Shown here: positions 17,861 through 28,368 of the stretch, piece by piece
Layout of the letters: each line of letters opens with the position of its first letter
How positions within the stretch are numbered: the first letter of the stretch is position 1
NCBI GenBank assembly: GCA_014193315.1
Contig: BJHS01000001.1
Span: 206,628-270,627 of the forward strand
Length of the DNA: 64,000 nt
From: Verrucomicrobiota bacterium
GTDB lineage: Bacteria; Verrucomicrobiota; Verrucomicrobiia; Opitutales; UBA953
Direction of reading: 5' to 3'
The notes under the pieces: generated by a model
Told to the model about the DNA's origin: nothing
Seen by the model: the letters and a program-made list of their open reading frames with translations, nothing else
Database searches by the model: none
Translations under genes and position numbers: made by a program

Positions 17861-19030
17861 ATGTCCCGCCGCCGCTCCAGTTCGCTGGACCGTATCCTCG
17901 GTCGACTCGAAGGCCTCGACGCCCAGAACCTCGCCATCCTTGCCCGCCGAATCGAGCGCGAGCGCGACCTCATGGAGACGGTGCTCGACACGCTCCGCGA
18001 GGGCGTGCTGGTGCTCGCCCAAGACGGTGCCGTGGAATACGCCAACGCCGCGGCCGTCGTCCTGCTCGGGGCCGACCCGACCGAGGTCAACGGCGCGGAC
18101 CTCCGGCGTTTCTCGCCCGACATCGCCGCGGCGCTCGACCTGCCCGGCGAAGTCGAGGGGATGACGCGCGAACTCGAAGTCCGCTACCCGGAGCCGCGCG
18201 TGCTGCGACTGCACCTGGCCCGCGTGGCCGACGCCCATTCCGCCGACCGGACCCGCCGCGTGGTCGTCCTGAGCGACGTCACCGCCGAGCGCACGCAGAC
18301 CGAGGACCGGGTTGAGAGCGAGCGCATCGACTCCATCATGGCACTCGCCGCGGGCGTCGCCCACGAGGTCGGCAACCCGCTCAACGCGATTGGCATCCAT
18401 TTGCAATTGCTCCAGCGCGAGGCCGAGAAGCTCGGCGACTCGCCGGCCGCCCAGAAGGTGCGTCAGGCCGCCGAGGTTTGCCGTGGGGAGATCTCCCGCC
18501 TCGATGGGATCGTGCGCGACTTCCTCGGGGCGATCCGGCCGACCCCGCCCAACTTCGCCGACACCGACCTCGTGGCCGTGGTGGCCGAGGCGATGACGCT
18601 CCTGCGCGACCAGATGGAGCAGCTGGGGGTGCGGGTGCAGGTCGACCTCCCGGGCTCGATGCCCGCGATTTTGGCGGACCGCAACCAGGTTAAGCAGGCG
18701 CTTTTCAATGCCACGAAGAACGCCCTCGAGGCGATGGATCGCGGCGGGGAACTGTTCGTGACCTTGTCGTCCGACGACGAGTGGGCGGTGCTTTCGATCC
18801 GCGACACCGGCGTCGGGATCCCGGCTGACCGGCTGACGCGGGTCTTCGATGCCTATTACACGACCAAGGAATCGGGCGGCGGCCTCGGCATGCTCATCAT
18901 CCTGAAGATCATGCGGGCGCATGGCGGCTCGGTGGATATCCGTAGTACCCCTGACGTCGGCACGACCGTGACCCTGCGTTTCCCCCTCAAGCAACGTAGG
19001 GTCCGTACCCTAGACGCTCCGCGGGCTTGA
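17861..19030 (+). CDS. Soluble PAS-containing sensor histidine kinase
   Basis: A 389-residue cytosolic histidine kinase without transmembrane segments. A short coiled-coil-like N-terminus leads into a PAS domain (about residues 38-145, LREGVLVLAQDGAVEYANAA). The H-box is LAAGVAHEVGNPLNAIG, with His168. The ATP-binding domain has NATKNALEAM (N-box), DTGVGIPADR (G1), YYTTKESGGGLGM (F/G2) and a final strand. The layout recalls NtrB-type kinases. No response regulator is nearby, so the partner is unknown. It is one base downstream of coaB and so likely co-transcribed. RpoN is encoded 22 kb away. Confidence 0.88.
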   Translation: MSRRRSSSLDRILGRLEGLDAQNLAILARRIERERDLMETVLDTLREGVLVLAQDGAVEYANAAAVVLLGADPTEVNGADLRRFSPDIAAALDLPGEVEGMTRELEVRYPEPRVLRLHLARVADAHSADRTRRVVVLSDVTAERTQTEDRVESERIDSIMALAAGVAHEVGNPLNAIGIHLQLLQREAEKLGDSPAAQKVRQAAEVCRGEISRLDGIVRDFLGAIRPTPPNFADTDLVAVVAEAMTLLRDQMEQLGVRVQVDLPGSMPAILADRNQVKQALFNATKNALEAMDRGGELFVTLSSDDEWAVLSIRDTGVGIPADRLTRVFDAYYTTKESGGGLGMLIILKIMRAHGGSVDIRSTPDVGTTVTLRFPLKQRRVRTLDAPRA

Positions 19031-19068
19031 AACTTTCTCGGCTTCCCGCAGTCTTACCTTTCCTCCCC

Positions 19069-19713
19069 ATGCGTCTCGCCCTCTGCCTTCTCGCCTTGCC
19101 CCTCGCCGTCCTCGCCGAGGATAAGCCTTTGCCGCTCGTGCTGCCGAAGTCCGTCGCGCTGGGTACTCCGAAGCCCATGAAGATCGACAACCTCGAGCCG
19201 CCGGCCAAGGGGCCGCGCGTGTTGCCAAAGGTCCCCGCCGAGGCGAAGAATCTCGCCCTCGGTTGCACGGTCACCTCCAGCGCCAAAGAGGCGGCCGCCG
19301 GCGATTTCTCCTACCTGACCGACGGTGATAAAGGCGGGGAGGAAGGCTTCGAGGTCGAGCTTCCGCGCGGCCACCAGTGGCTGCAGGTCGAGCTCCCGAA
19401 GACCTCCGAAATCCACGCCATCGCCCTTTGGCACTTCCACCGTGAGCGGCGCGTCTACTTCTGCGTGGTGGTGCAGATCTCCGACGACCCTGATTTCAAG
19501 ACCGGGGTGACGACGGTCTACAATAGCGATGCCGAGGGCGAACTGGGCTTCGGGAAGGGCAGGGACTACGTTTACTACGAATCCAACGAGGGGCGCGTCA
19601 TCCCGGTCGCCGCCGTCAAGGGTCGCTACGTCCGCTTCCACTCCAAGGGCAACTCCGCCGCGCCTTCCAACGACTACATCGAGGGCGAGGTCTGGGGCGT
19701 GCCCGCCAAGTAA
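19069..19713 (+). CDS. Secreted discoidin (F5/8 type C)-like domain protein
   Basis: A 214-residue exported protein with signal peptide MRLALCLLALPLAVLAED. The body begins AEAKNLALGCTVTSSAKEAA and continues with LTDGDKGGEEGFEVE and QWLQVELPKTSEIHAIALW. It ends with GRYVRFHSKGNSA. This is the galactose-binding/discoidin jelly-roll pattern common in carbohydrate-binding modules. It has no catalytic domain. The start follows TCCTCCCC. It lies between the kinase gene and ispH; whether they share a transcript is uncertain. Confidence 0.7.
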   Translation: MRLALCLLALPLAVLAEDKPLPLVLPKSVALGTPKPMKIDNLEPPAKGPRVLPKVPAEAKNLALGCTVTSSAKEAAAGDFSYLTDGDKGGEEGFEVELPRGHQWLQVELPKTSEIHAIALWHFHRERRVYFCVVVQISDDPDFKTGVTTVYNSDAEGELGFGKGRDYVYYESNEGRVIPVAAVKGRYVRFHSKGNSAAPSNDYIEGEVWGVPAK

Positions 19714-19759
19714 GCCCGACTTTGCTTGAATCGCCCGGGCTTCCGCCCAACTTGGGGTT

Positions 19760-20632
19760 GTGAAGGTCCTCCGTGCCAAGTCCGCCGGGTTCTGCTGGGG
19801 TGTCGAGCGCGCCATCGATATCGCCCGGGAGTATGCCCAGAAAGGCCGTCACCCCGTCTACACCGATGGGCCGTTGATCCATAACCGCCAGATGATGGAG
19901 GTCCTCACCGGCGAGGGCATCCGCGAGGTCGGCGATTACCGCAGCCAGGACAAACTCACCGTGACGCCGGCGACCGCTGCCGCCGCCGTGATGGTCGTGC
20001 GTGCCCATGGCATCTCGCCTGACCGCCGCCAGTACCTCAAGTCGCTCGGCATGGAGTTCCGCGACGCCACCTGCCCCGACGTCGGCATCATCGCCGGCAA
20101 GGTCCGCATGCACGCGAAGAAGGGCTTCCGCACCGTCATCTTCGGCGACCCCCAGCACCCCGAGGTCATCGGCTTGCTTGGGTACGCGGAAGGGCAGGGC
20201 CACGTCATCTCCGGCCCCGCCGACATCGACGCCTTACCCGACCTCGGGGACAAGGTCTGCATGGTCTCCCAGTCGACGATGTTCACCGACGAGTTTGAGC
20301 GTTTGGCCGCCCACCTCCGGACGCGTTTCCCTTCGGCGCTCATTTTCGACACCATCTGCGGCGCCACCAAGGACCGGCAGTCCGATGTCGTCGAACTGCG
20401 TCGCCAGGGGTGCGAGGCGATCGTGGTCATCGGCGGCCGGCATTCGGCCAACACGGTGAAACTCGCCAAACTGGTCGAATTACAAGGGCTGCCCTGCTTC
20501 CACGTGGAGACCGCCGCCGAACTCGACTTCGGCGCGTTAGGGCGTTTCGCCGTCGTCGGGGTCACCGCGGGGGCCTCGACCCCGGCTTTTCTGATCGACG
20601 AGGTCTGTCGCCAGCTCGAGGCCTTGTCCTGA
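19760..20632 (+). CDS. ispH: 4-Hydroxy-3-methylbut-2-enyl diphosphate reductase
   Basis: A 290-residue [4Fe-4S] enzyme of the last MEP-pathway step, producing IPP and DMAPP from HMBPP. The three cluster cysteines are visible: GFCWGVERAI (Cys12), DATCPDVG (Cys105) and DTICGATKDRQ (Cys200). Also visible are a substrate-binding His in VRAHGIS and FGDPQHPEVIG. The start is a GTG at 19760, immediately ahead of the family N-terminus MKVLRAKSAGFCWG. The other MEP genes in the window (dxr, ispE, ispG) are at separate loci. Confidence 0.95.
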   Translation: MKVLRAKSAGFCWGVERAIDIAREYAQKGRHPVYTDGPLIHNRQMMEVLTGEGIREVGDYRSQDKLTVTPATAAAAVMVVRAHGISPDRRQYLKSLGMEFRDATCPDVGIIAGKVRMHAKKGFRTVIFGDPQHPEVIGLLGYAEGQGHVISGPADIDALPDLGDKVCMVSQSTMFTDEFERLAAHLRTRFPSALIFDTICGATKDRQSDVVELRRQGCEAIVVIGGRHSANTVKLAKLVELQGLPCFHVETAAELDFGALGRFAVVGVTAGASTPAFLIDEVCRQLEALS

Positions 20633-20652
20633 AGCCCTTTCTGGGGCGGTTT

Positions 20653-20683
20653 CCGTGGTAAATCAGCCGCGGATTTATCACGG
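20653..20683. repeat. 12-bp hairpin between ispH and lemA
   Basis: CCGTGGTAAATC (20653-20664) pairs with GATTTATCACGG (20672-20683), with one G-T pair and a seven-base loop. Outer GGGG and CCCC extend it imperfectly to about 20643-20693. No T-run follows. It may be a leader structure of lemA or an RNA-processing site. Confidence 0.5.
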
Positions 20684-20727
20684 GTGAGACCCCGTCCCTC
20701 CTTGCACCCCGGCGGGTGGCCTTCTTA

Positions 20728-21336
20728 ATGAATGCCATTATGCCCATCGTCGCTACCATTCTCGGTATCCTGCTCGTCGTCCTCCTCGTCCTCGCGGTCT
20801 ACGCCGTGGGCATCTACAACGGGCTGGTCACGCTGCGGAACGTCTTCCGCAACGCTTTCGCCCAGGTCGACGTGCAGCTCAAGCGTCGCCACGACCTGAT
20901 CCCGAACCTCGTCGAAACCGCCAAGGGTTACATGGCCCACGAGAGCGACACCCTGACCGCCGTCATCGAAGCCCGCGCCAAGGCCACCCAGGCCAACGTC
21001 CGTTTTGCCGGTAACCCGAACGACCCCGCCGCCATGCGCGACCTCAGCCAGGCCGAAGCCGGCCTGAGCGGGGCCCTCGGTAAACTGATGGTCGTCTCCG
21101 AACAGTACCCTCAGCTCAAGGCCGACACCACGATGCGCGCCCTGATGGAGGAACTGACCTCGACCGAGAACCGCATCGCGTTCTCGCGCCAAGCCTACAA
21201 CGACGCCGTCTTATCCTATAACAACGGCCGCGAGGTCTTCCCGCAGGTCTTCGTCGCGAACACCTTCGGTTTCGTCGCCGCCGAGTTCTTCAAGGCCGAA
21301 GAAGCCGATAAGGTTGCCCCGACGGTGAAGTTCTAA
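20728..21336 (+). CDS. lemA: LemA family membrane protein
   Basis: A 202-residue protein with an N-terminal membrane helix (IVATILGILLVVLLVLAVYAVG). The LemA coiled-coil body follows: YNGLVTLRNVFRNAFAQVDV, LKRRHDLIPNLVETAKGYM, MVVSEQYPQLKADTTM and NRIAFSRQAYNDAVLSYN. LemA proteins have the N-terminus outside or in the periplasm and a helical bundle; their function is unsettled. GTG at 20716 or ATG at 20740 are possible alternative starts. It is 20 bp upstream of an M48 protease gene, a pairing seen in many bacteria. Confidence 0.9.
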   Translation: MNAIMPIVATILGILLVVLLVLAVYAVGIYNGLVTLRNVFRNAFAQVDVQLKRRHDLIPNLVETAKGYMAHESDTLTAVIEARAKATQANVRFAGNPNDPAAMRDLSQAEAGLSGALGKLMVVSEQYPQLKADTTMRALMEELTSTENRIAFSRQAYNDAVLSYNNGREVFPQVFVANTFGFVAAEFFKAEEADKVAPTVKF

Positions 21337-21356
21337 GCGCTCGCCGCTAACGGCCG

Positions 21357-23270
21357 ATGGCCGCCACGATGAACTTTTTCCGGGCGCAGGATGACGCCCG
21401 CGGACGCACGACCAAGTTGGTCGTGCTGCTCGTGTTGGCCATCATCGTCCTGATCGGCGGGCTCTACGCGCTGGCGGTGGTGGGCTCCTCCAAGGTGAGC
21501 CGCGGGGGCACGCTGGATTGGTGGCAGCCCGGACTATTCCTAGGCACCTCGGGCGTCGCCTTGCTGGTGATCGTGGCCGGCAGCCTCATCCGCATGAGCG
21601 CCTTGTCCGCCGGCGGCGCGTCCATCGCGATCGGTCTCGGCGGTCGCCGGATCCCTGGCCGCGGCGCCTCGCCCGGCGAGCGCCGCCTGCTCAACGTCGT
21701 CGAGGAGATGGCCATCGCCTCGGGGATGCCCGTGCCTGCCTGCTTCGTCCTCGAGGACCCTGGTATCAACGCCTTCGCCGCTGGCAACAACCCCAAGGAC
21801 GCCGTCATCGGCGTGACCCGCGGGGCGCTCGACCTCCTGACGCGCGACGAGCTGCAGGGCGTCGTGGCCCACGAGTTCAGCCACATCGGCAACGGTGACA
21901 TGCGCATGAACCTGCGCCTCATCGGCGCGGTCGCCGGACTCCTGGCGCTGACGCAGCTGGGCTACCTGCTCATCCGCATCGCTCCCCGCGGCCGCGACGG
22001 GGCCAAGGTCGGTATCCCGATGATGGCCGCCGGCGCCGTGGTCATCGTCTTCGGCCTCGGCGGCGTCTTCTTCTCCCGCGTCATCCAGGCCTCCATCTCG
22101 CGCCAGCGCGAGTACCTCGCCGACGCCTCCGCCGTCCAGTTCACGCGCAATCCGCTGGGGCTCTCCGGCGCCCTCCAGAAAGTGGCGCGGGGCTCCACCG
22201 TTCCGGTGGCGGCTCGTGCGCCTCGCGACCGGTTCGAGAAGGAAGACGAGGAGGACGGCTCCCCCAATCTCGGCTTCGCCCAGTCCGAGGCCCAGCACAT
22301 GTTCTTCAGCTCGACGCCCGGCTTCTGGGACACCCTCTTCTCGACGCACCCGCCCTTGGCGGATCGTATCCGCCGCATCGATCCGGCTTTCGACGGTAAG
22401 CTGCCCACCGGCCCCTTGGCGCGCGTGAGCGACGAGGCCGAGGCACCTGTGTCGCGACTCGGTGGTGCGGCCCCGGCTGCCGCCACGCCCGTGCCGGCGC
22501 CCACCCGCGCCCCGACCAACCTCGAGATCCAGGAAGCCGTCCAGTTCAACGGCCGCTTCCCCGAGACCTTGCGCGACGCCTTGGCGGAGCCGATCGGCGC
22601 CATGGGCCTGGTCTTCGCCTGCGTCCTCTCCTTGGACCCCGCGACCCGGGCCCGCCAACTCGCGTCGCTTGACGAACTCGCCGGCGGGGAGGTCACCCGG
22701 GAGACCCAGCGCCTGCAGCCGATCTTGCGCGCCCTGCCACCGGGCTTCCGGGTGCCGGCGCTCGACCTCGCGATGCCCGCCCTGCGCGTCCTCTCGCCCG
22801 TGCAGCGCGCGACCTTCCGCGACGCCTTGGCGCGCTTCAGTGCCTCGACCGAGGATGGGCTCGTCGGCCTGCTCGTCCAAGGGGCTGTCCGTCGCTACCT
22901 CGAGCTCCCTTCGCCTATCGCCGGTCGCGACCTGCTGACCCTCGCCCAACATCACAGGCTGGTCCTTTCGGCCGTCGTGTACGCCTCCGGCGAATCGGAT
23001 GAAGGGCATCAGGCCGCCTACGCCAAGGCCTGCCAGTCCCTCGGGCTCACGCTTGACCTGCTCCTGCCCGCCGCCGCCATCGACCTCGCGAAGGTCGACG
23101 ACTCCCTGGCCTGCCTCGCGAAGCTCCCGGTGCCCGCGCGCCGCGATTTCGTGCGCGCCTGCGGCGTCGCCGTGCTCAGCGACGGTCAGGCCGAGCCCCG
23201 CGAGGTCGAGATCCTCCGCGCCGTGGCCGACTCGCTCGGCATCAGCTTCGCCACCGGGCTCAAGGCCTGA
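21357..23270 (+). CDS. HtpX-like M48 zinc metalloprotease with long C-terminal extension
   Basis: A 637-residue integral membrane protease. Hydrophobic segments lie at about 20-42, 58-78, 187-207 and 218-240. The zinc site is VVAHEFSHIGNGD (His172 and His176 with Glu173), and the third ligand is in ISRQREYLADASAVQF. The catalytic half resembles HtpX-type quality-control proteases. About 330 further residues follow, with a proline- and alanine-rich linker near 365-400 and a helical, TerB-like-looking tail that has no clear family motif. It is probably co-transcribed with lemA. Confidence 0.88.
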   Translation: MAATMNFFRAQDDARGRTTKLVVLLVLAIIVLIGGLYALAVVGSSKVSRGGTLDWWQPGLFLGTSGVALLVIVAGSLIRMSALSAGGASIAIGLGGRRIPGRGASPGERRLLNVVEEMAIASGMPVPACFVLEDPGINAFAAGNNPKDAVIGVTRGALDLLTRDELQGVVAHEFSHIGNGDMRMNLRLIGAVAGLLALTQLGYLLIRIAPRGRDGAKVGIPMMAAGAVVIVFGLGGVFFSRVIQASISRQREYLADASAVQFTRNPLGLSGALQKVARGSTVPVAARAPRDRFEKEDEEDGSPNLGFAQSEAQHMFFSSTPGFWDTLFSTHPPLADRIRRIDPAFDGKLPTGPLARVSDEAEAPVSRLGGAAPAAATPVPAPTRAPTNLEIQEAVQFNGRFPETLRDALAEPIGAMGLVFACVLSLDPATRARQLASLDELAGGEVTRETQRLQPILRALPPGFRVPALDLAMPALRVLSPVQRATFRDALARFSASTEDGLVGLLVQGAVRRYLELPSPIAGRDLLTLAQHHRLVLSAVVYASGESDEGHQAAYAKACQSLGLTLDLLLPAAAIDLAKVDDSLACLAKLPVPARRDFVRACGVAVLSDGQAEPREVEILRAVADSLGISFATGLKA

Positions 23271-23283
23271 TGCCCTCGGAGGA

Positions 23284-23309
23284 TAGGGGCAGCACCGCGT
23301 GCTGCCCTA
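23284..23309. repeat. GGGCAGCAC hairpin, copy 2
   Basis: GGGCAGCAC (23287-23295) and GTGCTGCCC (23299-23307) pair over 9 bp with a CGC loop, bounded by TA. It is related to 10986-11011 (GGACAGCACC). It starts 14 bp after the M48 protease stop. Confidence 0.6.
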
Positions 23310-23378
23310 GCCAGCGAAGGCAGCCTTAACGGATCACGGGAACGCCCTCATCAAGCGCCTCCGGACTTCACCTCAGCC

Positions 23379-23475
23379 AAAGGGGTCAGGCCGTTAGTGC
23401 CTGCCCCTGTTAGTTAAAACGCCCGAAACAGGCCTCCAAACTAACACCCCTGTTCACTAACGGCCTGACCCCTTT
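23379..23475. mobile_element. REP/MITE-like element with 21-bp perfect terminal inverted repeats
   Basis: AAAGGGGTCAGGCCGTTAGT plus one base (23379-23399) is mirrored exactly at 23455-23475. Inside are a second inverted pair (GTTAGTT and AACTAAC) and a direct CCCCTGTT repeat. The 97-bp unit has no coding capacity. AAAGGGGTCAGG-type ends are reminiscent of repeats associated with REP-associated tyrosine transposases, but no transposase gene is in the window. Confidence 0.65.
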
Positions 23476-23634
23476 GAGGGATTACGACCCACCCGAAGCT
23501 CGACCAGTGCATCGCCCAGCTCGAGCGGATGGCATGACCAGCGGGAGGTGAGGCGGGTCAGGGGCGACCCTTTTGGGCCGTCACGGTACGCCGATAGGCG
23601 GCGCTAATCTCCGCACGTTCCGGCCGACCTCGGC

Positions 23635-25188
23635 TCAACCCGCGATCAGCGACTCGCCGGTCATCTCCGCCGGCTTCGGCAGGCCCATGAGGGCGAGCAG
23701 GGTCGGGGCGACGTCGGCCAGGCGGCCGGTGGGCCGCGTCTTGAGGGTCTGGCAGCCGGCGCCGTAGAGGACGACCTCGACGGGGCTGAGCGTGTGGCGA
23801 GTGTGGGCGCAGTTCTCTTCCGGCTCCCACATCTGGTCGGCGTTGCCGTGGTCGGCCGTGACGAGGGCCTTGCCCCCGACCTGGTCGATGGCGGCGAGCA
23901 GGCCGCCGAGGCCGCTGTCGACGGCTTCGCAGGCCTTGCAGACGGCGGCGAGGTCGCCGGTGTGGCCGACCATGTCCGGGTTGGCGTAGTTGACGACGAT
24001 GAGGCCGTACTTGCCGGAAAGGATCGCGGCCTTGGCCATCTCGGTGACGTGTGCAGCCGACATCTCGGGCTTCTGGTTGTAGGTCGAGACTTCCTTCGGG
24101 CTCTGCGCCATGCCGCGCTCTTCACCGCTGAAGGGTTCCTCGCGGTAGTCGTTGAAGAAGAAGGTCACGTGCGGGAACTTCTCGGTCTCAGCCGTTCGGA
24201 ACTGCGCGACACCTTGCTTAGCGACCCACTCGCCGAGGATGTTCACCATCTTGGCAGGCTTGTCGAAGACGACGTTGGGGCAGAGGCCCTTCTCGTAGTT
24301 GGTCAGGGTGGCGTAGAAGGTCTTGAGCAGCTTGGCGCGCGGGAAACGCTTGAACTCGGGGTCGATGAAGGCACGGGTGATCTCGCGCGGGCGGTCGCCG
24401 CGGAAGTTGAAGAACAGCACGGAGTCGCCGTCCTGGATGAAGGCCGTGCCCTTGATGCGGGTGGCGGGGACGAACTCGTCACCGGTCGTGTTGGCGTCGG
24501 TCGGGTGGTCGTAATAGGCCTGCACGGCGGCGGCGGCCGAGGCGGCTTCGGGGGCCGGGGCGCCGGTGAGGGCGTCGTAGGCGGTCTTCACGCGTTCCCA
24601 GCGGTTATCGCGGTCCATGGCCCAGAAACGGCCGGCCACGCTGGCGACCTGGCCGAGGCCGATCTTCACGAGTTCGGCTTCGAGCTGCTTGAGGTAGCCG
24701 AGGCCGGAGGTGGGCGGGCTGTCGCGGCCGTCCATGAAGGCGTGCACGTAGACCTTGGTGAGGCCTTCTTCCTTCAGAAGGCGGAGGAGGGCGTAGAGGT
24801 GGGGCAGGGTGGAGTGGACGCCGGCTTCGGAGCAGAGGCCCATCAGGTGGACCGCGCCGCCGGTAGCCTTGACGTTCTCGACGAGGCCGCGGAAGGCCTT
24901 GATCTGGCGCATGGCGGCCGAGTCGGTGAGCCCCTTGTCGATGCGGACGATTTCCTGGTCGACGATGCGGCCGGCGCCGATGTTCTGGTGGCCGACTTCG
25001 GAATTACCCATGATGCCGACCGGCAGGCCGACATCGAGGCCGTGCGCCATGATCTCGGTGCGGGGCCAGTCCTTGGTCAGGCCGCGCGAGACCGGGAGGT
25101 TCGCCAGTTTGACGGCGTTGAACTTGTCGTGCTTGGGGTTGTGGTTTTCGCCCCAACCGTCGCGGATCACCAGAAGTACGGGTTTCAT
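23635..25188 (-). CDS. gpmI: 2,3-Bisphosphoglycerate-independent phosphoglycerate mutase
   Basis: A 517-residue cytosolic, manganese-type enzyme that interconverts 3- and 2-phosphoglycerate in glycolysis. Key segments are [13 protein letters not shown] at the N-terminus, the catalytic serine in [30 protein letters not shown] and [16 protein letters not shown]. The C-terminal metal site is [14 protein letters not shown] and [11 protein letters not shown]. Length is normal. The usual LxDGWG aspartate region is present as IRDGWG. The ATG at 25188 gives the family N-terminus MKPVLLVI. The leader is A/T-rich (CCTATCTATTT), unlike the spacer beyond it. Confidence 0.95.
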   Translation of the reverse strand: MKPVLLVIRDGWGENHNPKHDKFNAVKLANLPVSRGLTKDWPRTEIMAHGLDVGLPVGIMGNSEVGHQNIGAGRIVDQEIVRIDKGLTDSAAMRQIKAFRGLVENVKATGGAVHLMGLCSEAGVHSTLPHLYALLRLLKEEGLTKVYVHAFMDGRDSPPTSGLGYLKQLEAELVKIGLGQVASVAGRFWAMDRDNRWERVKTAYDALTGAPAPEAASAAAAVQAYYDHPTDANTTGDEFVPATRIKGTAFIQDGDSVLFFNFRGDRPREITRAFIDPEFKRFPRAKLLKTFYATLTNYEKGLCPNVVFDKPAKMVNILGEWVAKQGVAQFRTAETEKFPHVTFFFNDYREEPFSGEERGMAQSPKEVSTYNQKPEMSAAHVTEMAKAAILSGKYGLIVVNYANPDMVGHTGDLAAVCKACEAVDSGLGGLLAAIDQVGGKALVTADHGNADQMWEPEENCAHTRHTLSPVEVVLYGAGCQTLKTRPTGRLADVAPTLLALMGLPKPAEMTGESLIAG

Positions 25189-25256
25189 AAATAGATAGGG
25201 AGAAGAGATAGGGCGGACTTGCCCCCGCTGGCAAGAAGCAGGTGGGGAAGCCAATC

Positions 25257-25328
25257 GTTTCAGGTGTCAGGTGGCGGCCGCAGGTGGCGGGTGGCAGGGC
25301 CTTTTGCCGAAACCTGCCACCCGCCACC
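25257..25328. repeat. Dispersed repeat copy C plus 16-bp perfect hairpin
   Basis: The left part (25257-25298) is copy C of the GTTTCxGGTGxC family (copies at 6935-6979 and 11071-11104). Its end, GGTGGCGGGTGGCAGG (25283-25298), is mirrored exactly by CCTGCCACCCGCCACC (25313-25328) with a 14-base loop. An outer CGTTTCA/TGAAACG match (25256-25262 and 25335-25341) extends the structure. It lies in a divergent spacer and ends about 45 bp before the next start. Confidence 0.75.
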
Positions 25329-25372
25329 ATCGGATGAAACGGATGTCTTTGCACTCCCTCACCTATTCATCT

Positions 25373-26158
25373 ATGCCTTCCGTCATGCCCCGCATCCTCC
25401 TCGCTCTGCTCGGAATGGCGCTTTGCGCCGTCGCATCGGCCGCCACGGTCGAAAAACTGACCATCGACGGCAAGGCCGTGACCGTGAAGGTCCCGACCCA
25501 GGCCGCCCCTGGTAAGCCTTGGCTGTGGGTCGGCGAGTTCGGTGGCCACCTGAAGTCGCTCGAGGACGGGCTGGTCGCGAAAGGCTGGCACGTGGTCTAC
25601 GTGGGGGTGAGCAACCAGTTCGGCTCCGCTCGCTCGATGGCGACCTGGGATAAGGTGTACGCCGACCTGCGTGAAAAGCGCGGGCTCTCTGCCAAGCCGG
25701 CGCTGCTCGGGATCTCGCGCGGCGGTCTCTACGTGAATGCCTGGACGCGCCTGCACCCGGACCGGGTCAGCGTGCTCTACCTCGACAACGGCGTGTGCGA
25801 CATCCGCTCCTGGCCGGGCGGGTTCGCCCTGACGCACCAGAGCAAAGGCAGCGCCGGCGACTGGAAACTTTATAAGACCGAGTTTGGTTTTGCGAACGAC
25901 GAGGACGCCAAGGCGAAGTCCCTGCAAGCCGCCGAAGGGCTCCTGCCGGCGATCAAGGCCGGGGTCGTTCTCATCTCGTGCCACGGCACGGCGGACAAGA
26001 CCGTGCCCTTCGAGGACAACGCCGCGCTCGTCATCAAACTTTGGCAGGACAATGGCGGCCGCGTGAAGCTCTTCCCCAAGGAAGGCGGCGATCACCATCC
26101 CCACGGACTGCCGGATCCCAAGCCGTTGATCGAGGTGCTGACGGCGGAGGCGAAGTAA
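25373..26158 (+). CDS. Secreted alpha/beta-hydrolase-fold protein
   Basis: A 261-residue exported protein. The ATG at 25373 gives MPSVMPRILLALLGMALCAV, a signal peptide; the ATG at 25385 would serve as well. The fold is read from WLWVGEFGGHLKSLEDGL, VVYVGVSNQFGS, the nucleophile elbow LLGISRGGLYVNAW (GxSxG) and VLISCHGTADKTVPFEDN (acid). The histidine region is EGGDHHPHGLPD. It resembles prolyl-oligopeptidase/dienelactone-hydrolase-type exported esterases in this phylum. The substrate is unknown. Confidence 0.78.
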   Translation: MPSVMPRILLALLGMALCAVASAATVEKLTIDGKAVTVKVPTQAAPGKPWLWVGEFGGHLKSLEDGLVAKGWHVVYVGVSNQFGSARSMATWDKVYADLREKRGLSAKPALLGISRGGLYVNAWTRLHPDRVSVLYLDNGVCDIRSWPGGFALTHQSKGSAGDWKLYKTEFGFANDEDAKAKSLQAAEGLLPAIKAGVVLISCHGTADKTVPFEDNAALVIKLWQDNGGRVKLFPKEGGDHHPHGLPDPKPLIEVLTAEAK

Positions 26159-26205
26159 TCGGCCCTCCGCGGGGCAGGGGGAAGGCACGGAGTGCTGAAC
26201 CGATT

Positions 26206-26240
26206 ACGGAGTACGGAGTACGGAGTGTAGAGTACGGAGG
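26206..26240 (+). repeat. Tandem GGAGTAC word
   Basis: ACGGAGTACGGAGTACGG continues into a degenerate GGAGTGTAGAGTACGG unit. The same word forms the mirrored pair at 4685-4771, but no mirrored partner is visible here. It lies in the convergent spacer between the hydrolase and ispG genes. Confidence 0.6.
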
Positions 26241-26314
26241 GTAGCGGGGAGGGTGGGCCTAGCCTATAATCCTTCTCCTGCTTACTGACCCTGACCCTTG
26301 ATATAAGACCACCC

Positions 26315-28327
<2,013 letters not shown>

Positions 28328-28368
28328 GGGGTCATTCTCAACCCCTTTGACCGCGCCCGTCAACGAAC

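Larger units (their letters stand above)
23271..23634. other. Convergent 364-bp spacer with repeats and a possible gene remnant
   Basis: This spacer lies between the M48 and gpmI stop codons. It contains the GGGCAGCAC hairpin, the 97-bp REP/MITE-like inverted element, and right after it a short open stretch (about 23481-23537). That stretch reads ITTHPKLDQCIAQLERMA and then a stop, and looks like the decayed end of a coding sequence. No complete gene or clear terminator is seen. Confidence 0.5.

Noticed and set aside
19712..19742. AAGCCCG...CGGGCTT hairpin as a terminator between the discoidin-like gene and ispH
   Set aside because: The 7-bp stem has a 17-base loop and only two T after it, so termination is not supported.
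26265..26270. TATAAT as a -10 box
   Set aside because: It lies in a convergent spacer near two gene ends and has no suitable -35 box or downstream gene.
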